Below are positions 36,797-50,028 of a DNA stretch of 64,000 nucleotides, piece after piece (the first letter of the stretch is position 1; each line of letters begins with the position of its first letter). A program made the position numbers and the translations under genes. The notes under the pieces were generated by a model that ran no database searches, was not told where the DNA came from, and saw only the letters and a program-made list of their open reading frames with translations. Source of the stretch: Poecilobothrus nobilitatus (taxonomy: Eukaryota; Arthropoda; Insecta; Diptera; Dolichopodidae); contig OX352774.1 in NCBI GenBank assembly GCA_947095535.1, positions 77,810,416-77,874,415 of the forward strand, given 5' to 3'.

Positions 36797-36990
36797 GAGG
36801 ATTTTAGAGTTGTATTTAAAATCAGGGTATTCGCTTTTTTCAAAATATTTATATTATATGTTCGAAATTCTGAATTAGGAGGGATTTTAGAGTTGGATTT
36901 AAAAGAAGGGTTATTTATATATTTGTATATGTGATATTCTGAATAAGGAGGGATTTTCCAGTTGTATGCAAAATCTGGGTTGCTCTCTTT
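36797..36990 (+). repeat. Three tandem copies of a short degenerate motif
   Basis: The motif ggagggattttagagttg, then tttaaaatcagggtt, occurs at about 36797, 36879 and 36947, with spacings of 82 and 68 bp. A related stretch is at 36178 (gggaagatttcaaagttggt) and, in both orientations, near 46.96-47.07 kb. Confidence 0.55.
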
Positions 36991-39900
36991 TCCTAGAAAA
37001 TATCACCAAAAAATATTATTGCTTTTTAAAAAATTATTACTCAATTTTTCAATATTCTCTATTTTATAATATTTGTTTTTCAATTGTATTATTTGAACCA
37101 CCAAACCTATTTGATTAATGAAAAGAAATATATGGTTTTAAAACACGAGATTTTCAAACGCGAAATTTCGCAGACAATCCAAAATTTATTCCATAATACT
37201 GTTCTGACGGAAAAAGCATGAAATCTTTTTAAGTTCATTCCGGAAAGTTTACCCAAATTCTGAAATCTTTTTAAGATATACTGAGACAAGTACCAAAACC
37301 TACATTTGAAATCTAGATGCACACCTAATCTTTTTTCTAACGTCATGTTTTCCAACTACATAATGTTGATAACAAAGCAATAGATAATAAATAGATACCC
37401 AAGCAATCACTAGACGTCTTCAGGTCTAGAGAGAAAGGTATAGAATATATACTTGAATTTTCTTAAATTCACCAAATAGTGTAAAATTTTATACTGAATT
37501 TAAATAAACGTGCAGATAGAAACTATATATTCAGGACAATTTTTTTCGAAATATGCTAAAAATATTTTCCCGTGATTTTTTTTTAACAAAATGCGTAGCT
37601 CTTAGAAAAACTTTTCACACAGTACAATTTAGCACTGTTGAATATATTCAAGTGTCAGTAAAAATTGAAATAAATAGTTGCAATACAGGCAAGAGCTGGT
37701 GATGATTTTTTTTTTATTGAGAGAGAGCAAAAGAGAGAGTTAAGAATTAAAAACTAATAAAATTTATAAAATTTAATTGTATACTGTTACCGCTCGTAAA
37801 GGTAACATAAATTAGTTTCATCGTTTTTTTACCCGATTAGGGTTTTTGATTCAATATAGTCCACTTTTACTAAAAAATTGCTCTATAGTTAACACGTGTT
37901 CCGTCTGTTAATAAAAAATTTGTAAGTATTTTAATTATAGTTCAATGTTTATAGGATGTAGTTTCAGAAGTACTTGTCACTTAATTACGTCCGAATTATA
38001 TGATTAGATTTTTAATAAAAACTATTATATTTAAAAAGCCTATAGGGGCACATTTTTAATTATTTTTAACCAAGTTTTTAGGTTTAATTCTAATTTTCTT
38101 TAAATATAATAATCTAAAAACTACATTTTATAAAACAATACGGAATGTACCTATAAATTTATTCTATCTAGAAATGTTTAATCTTTTTTTATTATTCATA
38201 ATTATCGTCATAGTTTGTCATATTTCGATTAACAATAGATCAAATTTAGCTTTTCTTAAACTATTTTTTGTTTTTTTATTGTTTAAATCCAAAGTAGAAT
38301 ATTTGGTTTCCGCGCAAAACTCTTAGTTCTTTCTTATACAAAGCTGAAAATTTAGAGCTGATTGAAGTTTTTAGAACTTATATAATATGACTTAAGAAGT
38401 TTACCGTTCCAAGGCTAGGTGAAGTTTTTTTCGGAACTCATATATGATTTAAGAAGTTTAAAGTTTTTACCTTATTCAGATGTTTCTAGTTTTAGAAACA
38501 ACTATAGGATTAGCAATAGAATTTAGCTGTTAATTTAATGTAACTGTAAGCCCTCAAAGAATTCATTTGAGGGCAGTCTATTAAACTTATTTTATTATTT
38601 TAACATCAGTTTTGGGTTGTTTTAGGTTTTAACAATTTCTACTATTTAATTTAGCTTCTTTTAAATTTTACAGATGGGGAGTCGATTAAATTTAAGTAAT
38701 TCCCTAAAATTATTTTTTATCCCGGTTCATCTTTTTTTCTCGCATTTACAGTTGAAAATAAAATATTATGCCAGCAACCAACAGCTTTATTTAAATTATT
38801 ATTGTCTTAAATATTTTACAATCAATTCCTATGTAATACAGAGATGTCATTTATAGTTATAAAATTTTTACTTTTCAATAAAAATATTTATTTTTATGAA
38901 TTTCACAAACCTCACAATTATATTGTAAAGGAAAAATAATATTAAAAAGCCACTAGCAAATTCTTATGTTATGCAAGTATATGCAGAAATACCTCGCATA
39001 GTTCGATACAACCACCTATTAAGAAAACTATTTGAAACCGAACTAATCGAGGAACTAACTATGTATAAAAATCGATAATCGGTTTCAACTAAAATTTTTT
39101 CCTTTTTTTTTTATGATAGACAAAAAGTAATTAATGCATTTTTAATTGCTGCAAAACAAATTCAATTAGGTTTATAATATAATTAATTATATATTCATTA
39201 CATATTTATCAAAAATAACAAAACAAAATCAAAGTTTTATCATTATATCATTTATCATTTTAAATTTAAATCATTTTTTCCAATAATTTATTTATTTTAA
39301 AAAATATTTAATATCGATCTTTGATCTTTGTTTGAATTTAATTTGTGATCGTTTCACATAATACAATTTTTTGTAGCAACCAATTGCATTGTTTATTGTT
39401 CAACGAATTGTCAGACTGTGTTCGATATTAGGAATCATCATATCGATTATATTGAAAATCAACTTTTATAATATGATTTGATTCTTTTTCAACAATAATT
39501 TTAATAATTTTAGAAACCTGCAACCTTTACAATTGCAATATCGTTTTTTTTATATTATTTATAACGAAAAAAAGGCGAAAACTATAAGTAGAATATAAAA
39601 AAGACTCTGATTTCATCATAGAGAAGATGAAAAAGAAAAAAAGAAGAAATAAAATAGATTTAATCATGACCTTCTGTAGAACTTTTAATTTGAAATTTGT
39701 ATTTTTTTCTTCTTGTAAGAGAAAATCTTTTTTAGAAAATTTCAAACCCAAATTATAGTGAAACTTCACTAATCGAAGCCCAGACTATAAGAGGTATTCC
39801 AGTAATGTGAATATTTTAAGGTAACGATAAGTGTTTATAGTGTAATAGAATAAAATACAATTATTTGATTAATTTTAATCATAATCCATATCTAAAATTT

Positions 39901-41689
39901 AAAAACCCCTTCATTTCATATATTGTTTTCTTTTTTTTTTTTTGTATATATATTTACATTTTCCTTCCAGTCGATTTAATCTACGAAAATAATTCACTTT
40001 TTTATAATTTAATCGATTTTATTTATTAAAATGATTTACATTTCTATTAATTTAGTTTTTTTTTATTAATTGTAATTAATTTTTTTAAATAAGTACTTAA
40101 TTATTTAATTAACAAATTTGAATTAATTATACTTTTAATTCTTTTAAATTCTAATAATAATTGAAATTTTTATACCTTGATTTTTTAAAATAATTTTTCA
40201 AATTTTCGGCGTTTTTTAAACTTCTTATTTTTCACTAATATTCACTAATTCACTTTTTCTATTTTTTTTTTAATTTATCAAAAAAAAAAATACTTTCTTT
40301 TTTTATGTCCGCAACTTTCTCAAAGAAAGAAAATTTCGGTTATTGCTTTTCAATTATTTTTATTAAAATGTTAAAGTTTTTAACAATTTATTGATTTTAT
40401 ATAAAGTCTCTGAGAATAGACCGCCAGTTGACAGATCAAAAAAAAAAAAAAAAGAAAAAAATATTAAAATAACTGTATCCTATTGCTATGTTAAATAACA
40501 GTTCTTATGATAATATTAGTGATGGATGAATATAAAATTTCATGTAAAGGAATTTTTTATTTTTTTTTTTGTTTTTAATTAATAAAATCTACCACCTATC
40601 AGAATAAAAGGGAATATTTGCAATGTTTCTATTTGCTGTCTCTTTCTATATGTTTGTATTGTTTGTATTGTATTGGAAAGGATATAAAAAACGGTTTTTT
40701 TTTTTTCTTAAATCGTTTATATACAAAATTACATATGCGTATAACGTATGTAAAAAAAAAATTTATAAATTAATATGTATATGAAAATCCGAATGAATTT
40801 TGTAAAACGATTGAAAAAGGAGAAATTAAAGTTCGGATATTTAAGACAAAAAAATAAAAAATTAAGAGAGCGCATGTTCGGCTCCTTTTATTCAATTTTT
40901 AAAGAGAGAAAATTAAAATTTATTGTTATGTATTAATATAATGTGTATAGGATTGTACACATTATATGACGTGTGTAAGTGTCCTTTATTATAAAATTTA
41001 AACGTTCAACAGGTGTTTAATTTGAAAATAAATTATTTTTATATATGACGTAGGTTTATAAAGAACAAAATTTAAAGGGTTATATTTTAGTTCTCTGATG
41101 TATATAACATTAAGAACGAAAGTCTTAAAATAATAATACAATTGTTTTATAAATTCTTAAAAATTAATTAACACAAGATATCTTACAAGTTCAAAGTATA
41201 ATAATAATTATAATAAGTAAAAATATATATATGTATATATTTTTTTTCAATTTAATTTATTAAAAATTTTGGATACATATATATGGAAGGTTTAGCATTA
41301 AAATTTAGTAATAAATCATGAATATTAGACGAAACAACATGTGGTCGCCCAAGTAACATGTGGAATAGAACCACTCTTTATAATATTCATATAATACACT
41401 ATATACATTGAAATGTGAAAAATGTTAATTAAGGAACCGAGAAAGATTAAATAAATGGAGATACAATGATTATATGATAAAACACATTTACTTTTACGTT
41501 CCAAAAATAAATGTAGGTAAGGTACACAAAAAAACTTTTTGAGTCATTATTATATTGAAGATTGAGATTCTGGAACATTTTCGAAGTAATTGAATTTGAT
41601 CGGAAAATTTATGATCAATAATATCTAACTGAATAACTAAATTTGCTAAAGTTCATCATTACCGGAATTAAATAGAAATATTCCCCCCC

Positions 41690-41905
41690 AACTCCCAAAT
41701 TAATGTTTCTGCATACTTGTCCTATCCTTCACTATATGCCTACTCCCTAAGTAATATACTGCGTTAGCAGTTACGGATTTAATCTCATTATATTTGATAA
41801 AGGGGGAGGTATGGGATGATTAGTCAGCAAGAATCTGAACTACCAAAAAAGTATTCTTGGTATCTTTAGAAGAATACCACCTCCCTTAGGAAACAAAAAT
41901 AAAAT
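41690..41905 (+). repeat. Dispersed repeat D, copy 2
   Basis: Shares with the 58.5-kb copy a 5' part (tcctatccttcactatatgc, ctactccctaa), then atactgcgttagcagttacg, gatttaatctcattatattt, aaagggggaggt, tagtcagcaagaatctgaac, attcttggtatctttagaag, and cacctcccttagga followed by A-rich sequence. No open frame. Confidence 0.65.
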
Positions 41906-42483
41906 ATAAGAAAAGATAAGAATTAATGACTCTTATATGATATAATGGACTTACTTCAAAAAGATGGGTTTCATAACGTAAGAAACTGTAAGACAGTGAG
42001 AGAAGAGAATTTTTTTGGAATTATAATATAATTTTTTTGAAAATATAATATCTTGCGAAGCTAATCTATTAACAGAAAATGTTTACTGCCAGATACATTA
42101 CGGTTAGTCAATTTATTAAAGAAACAAAAATTTAAGTAAAAAATAAAATAAAATTCTTCATAGATTATATTACAGATTAAAAAAAAGGACATTGCTTTCA
42201 AATTTTCAAAATTTAATTTTAATTTTTCTATAGTTAAATTATTTAAGTCTGTTTTTGAATTTTATTTTATAATGAACAAAAATAAATGAAATTCTTTATT
42301 TATTTTCACAATATTTATATATCCAGTTCTATAAATAAAAACACAATGAAAAACAAAAAAAAAAAAAAAAGGAAAAACCAAACAAAATAATTTTTCACGA
42401 GATTTAATTTTATAATAATAATAATTTACGTAATACAATAATTAATATAAAAGAATTTATTTCTAAAACTTTCAAGAATTCAC

Positions 42484-42499
42484 CTACTTTATTTTTCAT
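42484..42499 (-). other. Alternative candidate first coding exon of cyc (Met-Lys-Asn-Lys-Val)
   Basis: On the minus strand an ATG at 42497-42499 runs five codons to a single G before GTGAATTC, again the phase exon a needs. The context at -3 is G. It is as weakly supported as the 52.75-kb candidate. Confidence 0.12.
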
Positions 42500-43269
42500 T
42501 TCAGTTTTTCAAAGTTAAAAAAAGAAAAAACCCGTGCCAAAACTGAAAATTTATATTCACCAGATAGTCACAGCACACCATAACTCTATTTTTAAATGTA
42601 CCAATATTTAATTAGACAAAAAAACAAAAATAAATTGCATTTGAAGTTTAAAATTTAAAAGAGACTATTTAGAGCCTGTAGTAGAAGAGGAATACAGAAA
42701 TTTTCAGATGTTTCAGATATCGCCGTTCCTCATATCGCCGTATATGACTCTGTCACCACCTTCTAATGTCAAGGTGCTTTAACCAAAGATAAAAAAGCAT
42801 AATATATCGATATCTAAAGGACTTTGTAGAACAGTAGCTCTTAATATATATACTTATATCTAAAAATATATGTCAACCTCTTGTTAAAAAAAAAAATAAA
42901 TAAAAGCTAAAAAGTGGAGAACGTATTTGTTGTATGATAGATCTGATTAAAAGAAAAAACATAAAATGATGATACATAATGGTGTCAAATTAATTTTCTC
43001 TGCGTTTCGTTCGTTAATAGTAGCTTCTTAACTCCTTTGTTACTGTTAATTGAGTAACATTTAATATCAAAATTAGACAAATAAAATATTTGTGGTTTAT
43101 GATAATTTTATAGTAATATCTGCCAAAAACAACATATGCGTATGAAGTGTTTTAAATTAAAAAAAAAAAACAGAAGAAGAAGTAAAGTAATGTAAAGTAC
43201 ACATTTTTAAATCACACAATTTACCTTAGTTAAAAAAAAAATGAAATTGCTCGACTTATAACTTTCTCG

Positions 43270-43498
43270 GTAGCCTGGGTAGCCATGAATTTAACGATCT
43301 TAGCGATCTAGCGTCTAAGCAACCTGCAGAAATGGTAAGGTTCCTGAATGCCGCGAAATGGATCTGAAATTAAATCCGTTATAGCCTAAACATAAGCCTT
43401 GTGGTCACGGAAGTGGTAGCAAAACGGTGCTAACGCGCTAATTGTGGTCTTGTCATGGTTGACAGGACCAGCCACGTAAACCAACCAACCAACCAATG
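43270..43498 (+). mobile_element. G+C-rich SINE-like insertion with 9-bp target duplication and (AACC)n tail
   Basis: This 229-bp island is roughly half G+C in a region near 20% G+C. It begins gtagcctgggtagccatg and ends accaaccaaccaaccaatg, a tetranucleotide tail. The flanks carry the direct repeat ACTTTCTCG at 43261-43269 and 43499-43507. The inner part has short repeats (cttagcgatctagcgtc). No open frame. A tRNA A/B box could not be assigned with confidence, so the source RNA is unknown. Base composition and the intact duplication suggest a young insertion. Confidence 0.65.
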
Positions 43499-46400
43499 AC
43501 TTTCTCGTGTATTCATATAAGTGCTGTTTAAAATGTAATGAAAATGTTGTTGACTAAGTTAGTTATAAATTTTGGTGATCAGATCATATAATAAGAATTT
43601 CAGTGAATTTTCCTGTTTTCAAATATCGATATAGCAGGAACGAATATATCACCCTTGTCAAAAAGAGTAAATCGGATTCCTAAACTGGCCTGAATTATAT
43701 AACATGTATATCTACTAAGTTTTTGAAGCAAAACCTATATGTTTTACACAACTAAACTAAATTGATTTTTAGTTATATGAAGAAGACCCAACTTGCTGTT
43801 TGTCGAATCTGTCCCAAATTTGAACGTGTTGTTTTATTTTAATTTTACATAGGAATTCCACTATCGGATTGTTTGAGATGAAGTAAAATTTTATTTATTA
43901 AGATTCAAAAGTTTTTCAGTTAAATTTTACGTTTCCCGTCGTATGATCTGATTTTATATAAGAATAAACGTTCTGATAGTCGAATATTCAATAAAATTTG
44001 TATAAAACTAAGTTTTTTATATAGTATAGAACAGAACACTTATATAAGATATAATGTAGACCACTTCAGTGAATATACAACACTTCAGTGAATTTTATTT
44101 ACCTCAATCGAGTTAACGTGTTTACATTAACGAGACCCAAAATGATATTTTCGAACAAAGCAAAATTCAAAATGTCAAATGTCGCAAAATTCATCTCGTG
44201 ATGGCGTTTTTCGTGTTTCCAATACTTTAATTTCATACTGTACATTTATGAGAAAGTTAAAAAAAATAATAAACAAATAAATTTTTGTTTTTTAAATTTA
44301 TTAATTCAGTTTTTGGAATATGTTAAATTAAATTTCTTTTGCATAAATAAATAATAGGTATGTTAATACAGCAATTTTTTTTTTCATGACAGTTTTCCGC
44401 TCTATTTCTAATTATAATTTCAGAATAAATATAATAAATATTTTGTATTGTCTTTACAGAAAATTCACCGAACTATCGAATGAAATTAATTGGGTTCTTT
44501 TTTTCAGATTTAATCAAACATTTTGTTGACTGACAAATTCAATTTGCAATTCAAAGTAATTTTTTTTTATTAATGTCTTTTTTTATATGATTTCGAAATT
44601 ATAATTTTTTTTTTTTTTGATGTGTGCTGTTAAAAATAAATTTTGATTTGATCTTTCATAGATCTTATTGAGATTTAAAAAAAAAAAAATTTTTTTTGAA
44701 ATATTACCGTATTCACGATAAGATACTTGATTTTAGAAAAAGACACAAATAAAAACAAGTATCTAAAAAAAAATAAAGAAAAAACAAAATTACATTCTAC
44801 TATAATAGTCAAGCGGCAATCAAATCCAAAGCAGCTAAGGTTTCCAAAGTTAAGGTGGTATAAGGCTTTCGAAAAATATTGAAAATACTCTCAGACAACA
44901 CACTATCAACTTGATTTGGGTCACATATAGCACGAATATGATTCGTAATATAAAGTAAGGTTGAGAATAACCTATTGGTTCACGTATACTTTAAATAAAC
45001 CTTCTAACTCAATATTAAGAACAAATTGGTTGTTGGCCAGAAGACGTTTGCTTACGGGTACAATTTACAGTACAACCAGAACCGTATGGGCTGATTTTTT
45101 TGTTTAAAAAGATCAAAATTTAACATTTAACATGTAAATAGAGAATTTAGAGATGAAAAAGACAATTTGTTAGATATGCTTATGGATTTTAATTGCAGAT
45201 TTTGCAAAGCAATTGCCGCTATACAGAGCCTGAAACACTTTCTCTTTACTTCTCTTGGTCTGTCAAGAAAAAGATTTAAAAAATAATTATTAAACATCTT
45301 ACTCTAATTACCATAATATGTTAAAAGGCACGATTAACTTTTTTTTATTAAAATTAAATTTCAAGGTTCAAGAATAAATTTAAGTTTAAAAATAAAATTT
45401 TAAGAATTCTAAATAAATAATTACTAAAATATTATGTAAAAAAAAAATTTAATTAGGTAATAAAACAAAATTTTATTTAAATAGGTTAAAAAATCCACTT
45501 TAAATATATTTATTGATAGTTTTTTATTTATTTAATTAATTTAACTCAAACCCAATAATCAAAAACCCATTTTAATTAAATATTAAGATTACATTATCTA
45601 ATCAATTTTTTGTCTAAGATTATTTAAAACATGATATTAAAATATCATTTGATTTATCTGTTGTAATACAATAATTAGAAACTTGATGAAATCTTTTCTC
45701 TGGCCCAAAATCATTATTATTTTTTTTTTATTCCAAAAATTCTCTTACAACCAAATTAAATCAAAAATTTCTCCCCAAGTTTATTAGTAATTTATGTTAG
45801 TAAATTAATTTCATTACAATATTGCACAAAGATAATAAAAGAAAGAAATAATACTTCTCACTAGATGTCTCTTCATATCAAATTACAATTATTATTATAA
45901 CGAAGCAAAAACAAAAAAAAAGAAAAATTTTTTATAATAAAATTCGTTCTTCATTTACACCTTTGAATATTTTTATTTACGGGCACACAGACTTCTAGAT
46001 TATCCTGTGAATTTATTATTGTCAGGATGAGAATAAAGAAAAAAAAAATTGACATAAGATAACGGTAATTATAAGTTTTATTTTTCACTTGAAGAAAAAT
46101 AATTCTATAAAAAATTGGCAAAAATTAGTAAAATAATACATGAGAAAAAAAGCAACAAACAATAAAAAAAAAAGTATGAAAATAGAAAAAAGAAATAATT
46201 CTCACCTTTTTCACCGTTAACAATTTCTTTCACCTTTTTCGAATCAATTTTGATGAATATATTGATAAAATAAAATCAGAACTTTGAATATAGTTAATAT
46301 AATCTGTAATTTTGCAAATGTAAAAAAATCTTTCGATTCACGATGATTACCTGTTAATAGACAAAAAAAAAAAAAAAGGATTTAATATTTTGTAAAAGGA

Positions 46401-46962
46401 TATAATACAAAAAAAAAAAACATTGTTAAAGAAAATTATTGAAGCAAGTGATAAAATCATTTTTTTTTTTGTTGCAGCTTTGCTTAGTAACAAAAGTTAA
46501 AACATCATCTGTTACTTACTACGTTTAAAATACTTTAATTTCTTTACCTTCATTTTCAAATTAAAGAAAAACAATTATTATTTGTATTTTCTAGTAAAAA
46601 TTTTTAACGCAAATTTTGAAAAGTATTTGACTGCATTCTACTGAAAATGTTGCCTAATAGGCCTTATTTACAAATTTAATTAAGAAATAATGCCTAATTC
46701 GCAAAATTTTCCTTATAAGCTTTAATTCCAATTCCGAAACTATTATTCTGAAAAAAAAATCTAAAATAGTTGTATATATGTATATGAGAGATTATGAATT
46801 AACGTATAACCTTGATTTTCTACCCGATTGTAAAATCTGAATATTTGCAACCGGTTTCAAACAATTTTCCATATTCGCTTTCGCGCACTCTTCGCCGTTC
46901 TTTTAGTGCTTCCTCTGAAGGAATGGGAGATACTGCCTTTCCTATCTCTACTAGAAATGCGT

Positions 46963-47047
46963 TTGGTTTCAAAATCAGGATTGCTACTATTTTCAGAATA
47001 TTTATAAACATTCTAGAAAAAGCGTATAACTTTGATTTTGAAACCAA
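46963..47047. repeat. 15-bp perfect inverted repeat around a 55-bp spacer
   Basis: Ttggtttcaaaatca at 46963-46977 is the exact inverse of tgattttgaaaccaa at 47033-47047. The sequence belongs to a short repeated motif also seen at 36.1-37.0 kb. Confidence 0.6.
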
Positions 47048-47460
47048 CTATAAAATCCCCTTTGACTCAGAGTCCCGCATATTCATGTATATTCATATTT
47101 TGGAAAAAGAGGCAATCCTGATTTTGTTACCAAACTTAACTAAGGTCGACTGAACTGAATTAAGTCCGACAAAATTATTAAATTAAAAACTGAAATAAGT
47201 TCGAATGTTGAATTTAATCGAAATTATTACATTTTTAACTTTGTCGAAATTATTTCATTATGAAATAAAAAGACTGACTGACGGACATACAGAGTGAAAT
47301 GTAACAAAAAATAAAAGAACACATTTTATTACTTAAATAAGCTGAAATATGGAAATTAAATTATGAAAGAAATATTTTTAAAGAAAATATCTTATTCCAA
47401 TAACAATTGGAATAAGAAATTACAATTAGGCTTTATTTCCATTATTTTAAAAAAAATAAT

Positions 47461-47536
47461 TAGGCCTTACTTCCATTTGAAATGAGAAATAATGCCTATT
47501 CGCGGAATTTCTCATTTCAAATGGAAATAAGACCTA
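47461..47536. repeat. Fold-back hairpin, 25-30-bp stem
   Basis: The arms 47466-47490 and 47507-47531 match at 24 of 25 positions around a 16-nt loop, and pairing continues with taggc/cctat outside. Related fragments (aggccttattt and aataatgcctaattcgc) lie at 46655-46720 and around 47428-47560. This suggests a small fold-back element. Confidence 0.75.
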
Positions 47537-48865
47537 TTAGGTCTTTTTGCTATAGGCTTTATTGTTATTATTTTTAACACCTATATAGATAACCGATACA
47601 CACAACTAGTGAAGTAGCTGATAAACCGGTAAAGGAAACCTCCTTGATTACATTGATGAGAAGCAGTAATTATAATATTATATAGTAAAAATTAAGAATT
47701 GTGAAGCACATTTTGATATAGGGACATGGTTATGTTGTTATAGGACAATGAATCCCCAAAAAAATGATGCAGTCAAAACAAATGTATAGACAAATGAAAA
47801 AACATATTGCCCTACATCTTTCCTAGAAATATACAATCTATATATTATTAAATATAAATTCCTACAAGTATATTTAAATTTATTATTCATAAATGGAACG
47901 TGCAGCAATATTTCATAAATGACAAACCAAATTTCGATAAGATAACATACAGACAATGGTGGGCATGTATAGCACTCGTCCTTGTTTCTTGTTTGCAAAT
48001 TTTGAGTGGGGGCATTTATTTTCTTATTTCTTTGGAATATGTGTTTACCAGCACAGGATAACTATATGTACAACTGTATGTCATCTTTCCTTTAATATTT
48101 GTTGCTTTTACCCTCCTTATTTTCATTTTTATTGCTTTTACCCTACTGATTCATTTCATTTAGTCAAAAATTAAGATTGAATCTAAAAAAAATAGTTGAT
48201 GTCTTCAACAATAGTCGAATAATAAGAACTAATAAGTAAATACATTTCTAAAATTTCTTAAATGATATAGCAAAAGATCTTTAGTTACTTAGATCTTTTG
48301 AAATATCGTTCTTGCACCCATACCAATAAAACTATTTGATATTATATGTTAAAATATTCCTAATAAAACATTAATTTAAATCGAAATATAGAATCTTAAA
48401 ATAAAACAAGATTAAGTAAACGTCAATATCAACTTATTTTATTAGTTAGAATATATTTATATAGATAGATTTAATTAATTATATACCTTTTGATTGACGT
48501 AAGTAAGATAATTATTTAAAGTATCGAATATAGATAGTATATATAATACGAGTACACAAATATTAGTTATGGGATTTGAGAATTTTCTGTTAGGAAGCAG
48601 CTTTATTCGTTTTAATATCAAAATGTAAATCCATGTCTTTTATTACTAAAAATTAAATAAAAACTGATAATTAATTTATGTAACATATAATAGATAAAAA
48701 ACTAAGTAATTTAACAAGATATGCATAAGTATTACTAAATAAGGCGATTTAAATAATTTTATTTAAATATAATTAATCAAATTTCAAGAAAAAATGTATT
48801 ACTTTGCTTTATATTATACTTATGTATATTAATTATTAAATGTACAAAGAAGCAAGTATATTGAA

Positions 48866-49043
48866 TTTTTCTTTTTTAATGTATTTCTCTGACAGGAAAT
48901 TACACAGCCTTTCCTGTTCAGGGATGGCTGTAAATATCGTAAGGGGGAATAATTCTTACGAAATGCTTGTGATTCGAACCCACATTCCCTCTGTGTTTAT
49001 AGCGAATTTTATACGCTCTTATCCACTAGGCCACCGACGTCCC
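48866..49043 (-). mobile_element. tRNA-derived SINE, copy 2, with target site duplication
   Basis: The head is at 49043 (gggacgtcggtggcc), with A box GGCCTAGTGGATAAGAGCG and B box GGTTCGAATC, then a body of about 70 bp and an A-rich tail (T-run 48866-48878 on plus). It is flanked by an 11-bp direct repeat AGTATATTGAA at 48855-48865 and 49044-49054. That is the signature of LINE-mediated retroposition of a Pol III transcript. Confidence 0.85.
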
Positions 49044-49971
49044 AGTATATTGAAATGTCTTAACTATGAATACAAGTAACGCATCTTACAATAAAAAATA
49101 AGAAGCTTAACTAAAGCTCATAGGTATTATTTAACCTTTTTTTAACCTTTAATTTTAAAGGACGTTTTCATAACAGCGCTGCAAAATTTGTAATTCGTAC
49201 TTTTTTATTAAATCAGAACATGCTCAGAGCGCATTCTACGTGCTCAAAAGAAATATCTGCAATAGGACTGAGCATAATAAATTGACAATTACATTTTGAT
49301 GTTTGTATAAAAAAGAAATGTCAAAATAATTGTGTTGTCATGTTATTCATAATTTTGAGTAGAAATTATAAGTGTATTTCGTTACACAAAATTTATAAAA
49401 TCTCGAGATTTATTCAAAACTGAAATTAAAAAGTTTTATCTGATAATCTTGATACAACTTCTTCGGATTAACCTGGTTTTTTATTATTTTTACACCATTA
49501 TTTTCACGAATATCATTTTCTCAATAATTTCCATCAAAAAAATAAATTAACGTATAAAAAGTATAAAATTACAGTTTATTCAAATCGTATTTTTTTTAAT
49601 CCGGGGTTTGGACGAGTGTTTACTTTGCTCAGTGCGTGATGATTCTCACTTAATCAACAGAGCGTGTTCAGACCTATATGCTATGTGTGATGACCTGTGC
49701 CCCGATTTTTTAAAACTTGTTTTTTTTTTAAACTTTACAAAATCTTGTTATTTTAAAAAGAAAAGCATATGCTTTTTGACTAAAAAACGTAAACCAGAAT
49801 TCTTACCCCATAGAAATTTATATTTAGTGAATAATTAAATCACTTGGCAGGACACAATAAAATATTTAGGTGCAAATTTAGACAAAATATTATTATTTAA
49901 ATCGCCATATTAACCTAACGTTAAAAAAATGCGACGTTAGTATTGAAAGCTTATATCCCTAAATGAACAGG

Positions 49972-50028
49972 TCTATTCAATTTTAAATTATCAGTCAATA
50001 TAAGACTGATAATTTAGATTTGAATAGA
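49972..50028. repeat. Hairpin, 25-bp stem with 7-nt loop
   Basis: The arms 49972-49996 and 50004-50028 pair at 23 of 25 positions. It is followed by a short direct repeat of gcaaagattacatgata (50033 and 50065). It could be a MITE remnant. The loop is short for a microRNA precursor. Confidence 0.75.

Larger units (their letters stand above)
35481..41689. other. Upstream of cyc exon a: A+T-rich, no gene seen
   Basis: Either a long first cyc intron or 5' flank. It contains the short tandem repeats at 36.5-37.0 kb and otherwise only poly-A/T-rich sequence. No coding exon was recognised on either strand. Confidence 0.55.
41906..46650. other. A+T-rich region with one SINE-like insertion, no gene seen
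   Basis: Outside 43261-43507 no feature is supported except the weak exon candidate at 42484. Near 46201 a GTGAG donor-like site follows an open stretch of about 20 codons without Met, not enough to call an exon. Confidence 0.55.

Noticed and set aside
37893..37898. CACGTG E-boxes at 37893, 50684 and 15733
   Set aside because: About one to two are expected by chance in 64 kb of this composition; no clustering or nearby promoter is evident.
46201..46262. Possible cyc upstream exon ending at a GTGAG donor
   Set aside because: The phase fits, but there is no Met and no convincing acceptor in the short open stretch.
46812..47153. 113-codon plus-strand open frame with a 75-codon antisense frame
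   Set aside because: No recognisable domain; it overlaps an inverted repeat and a motif repeated elsewhere, and openness on both strands reflects locally higher G+C.
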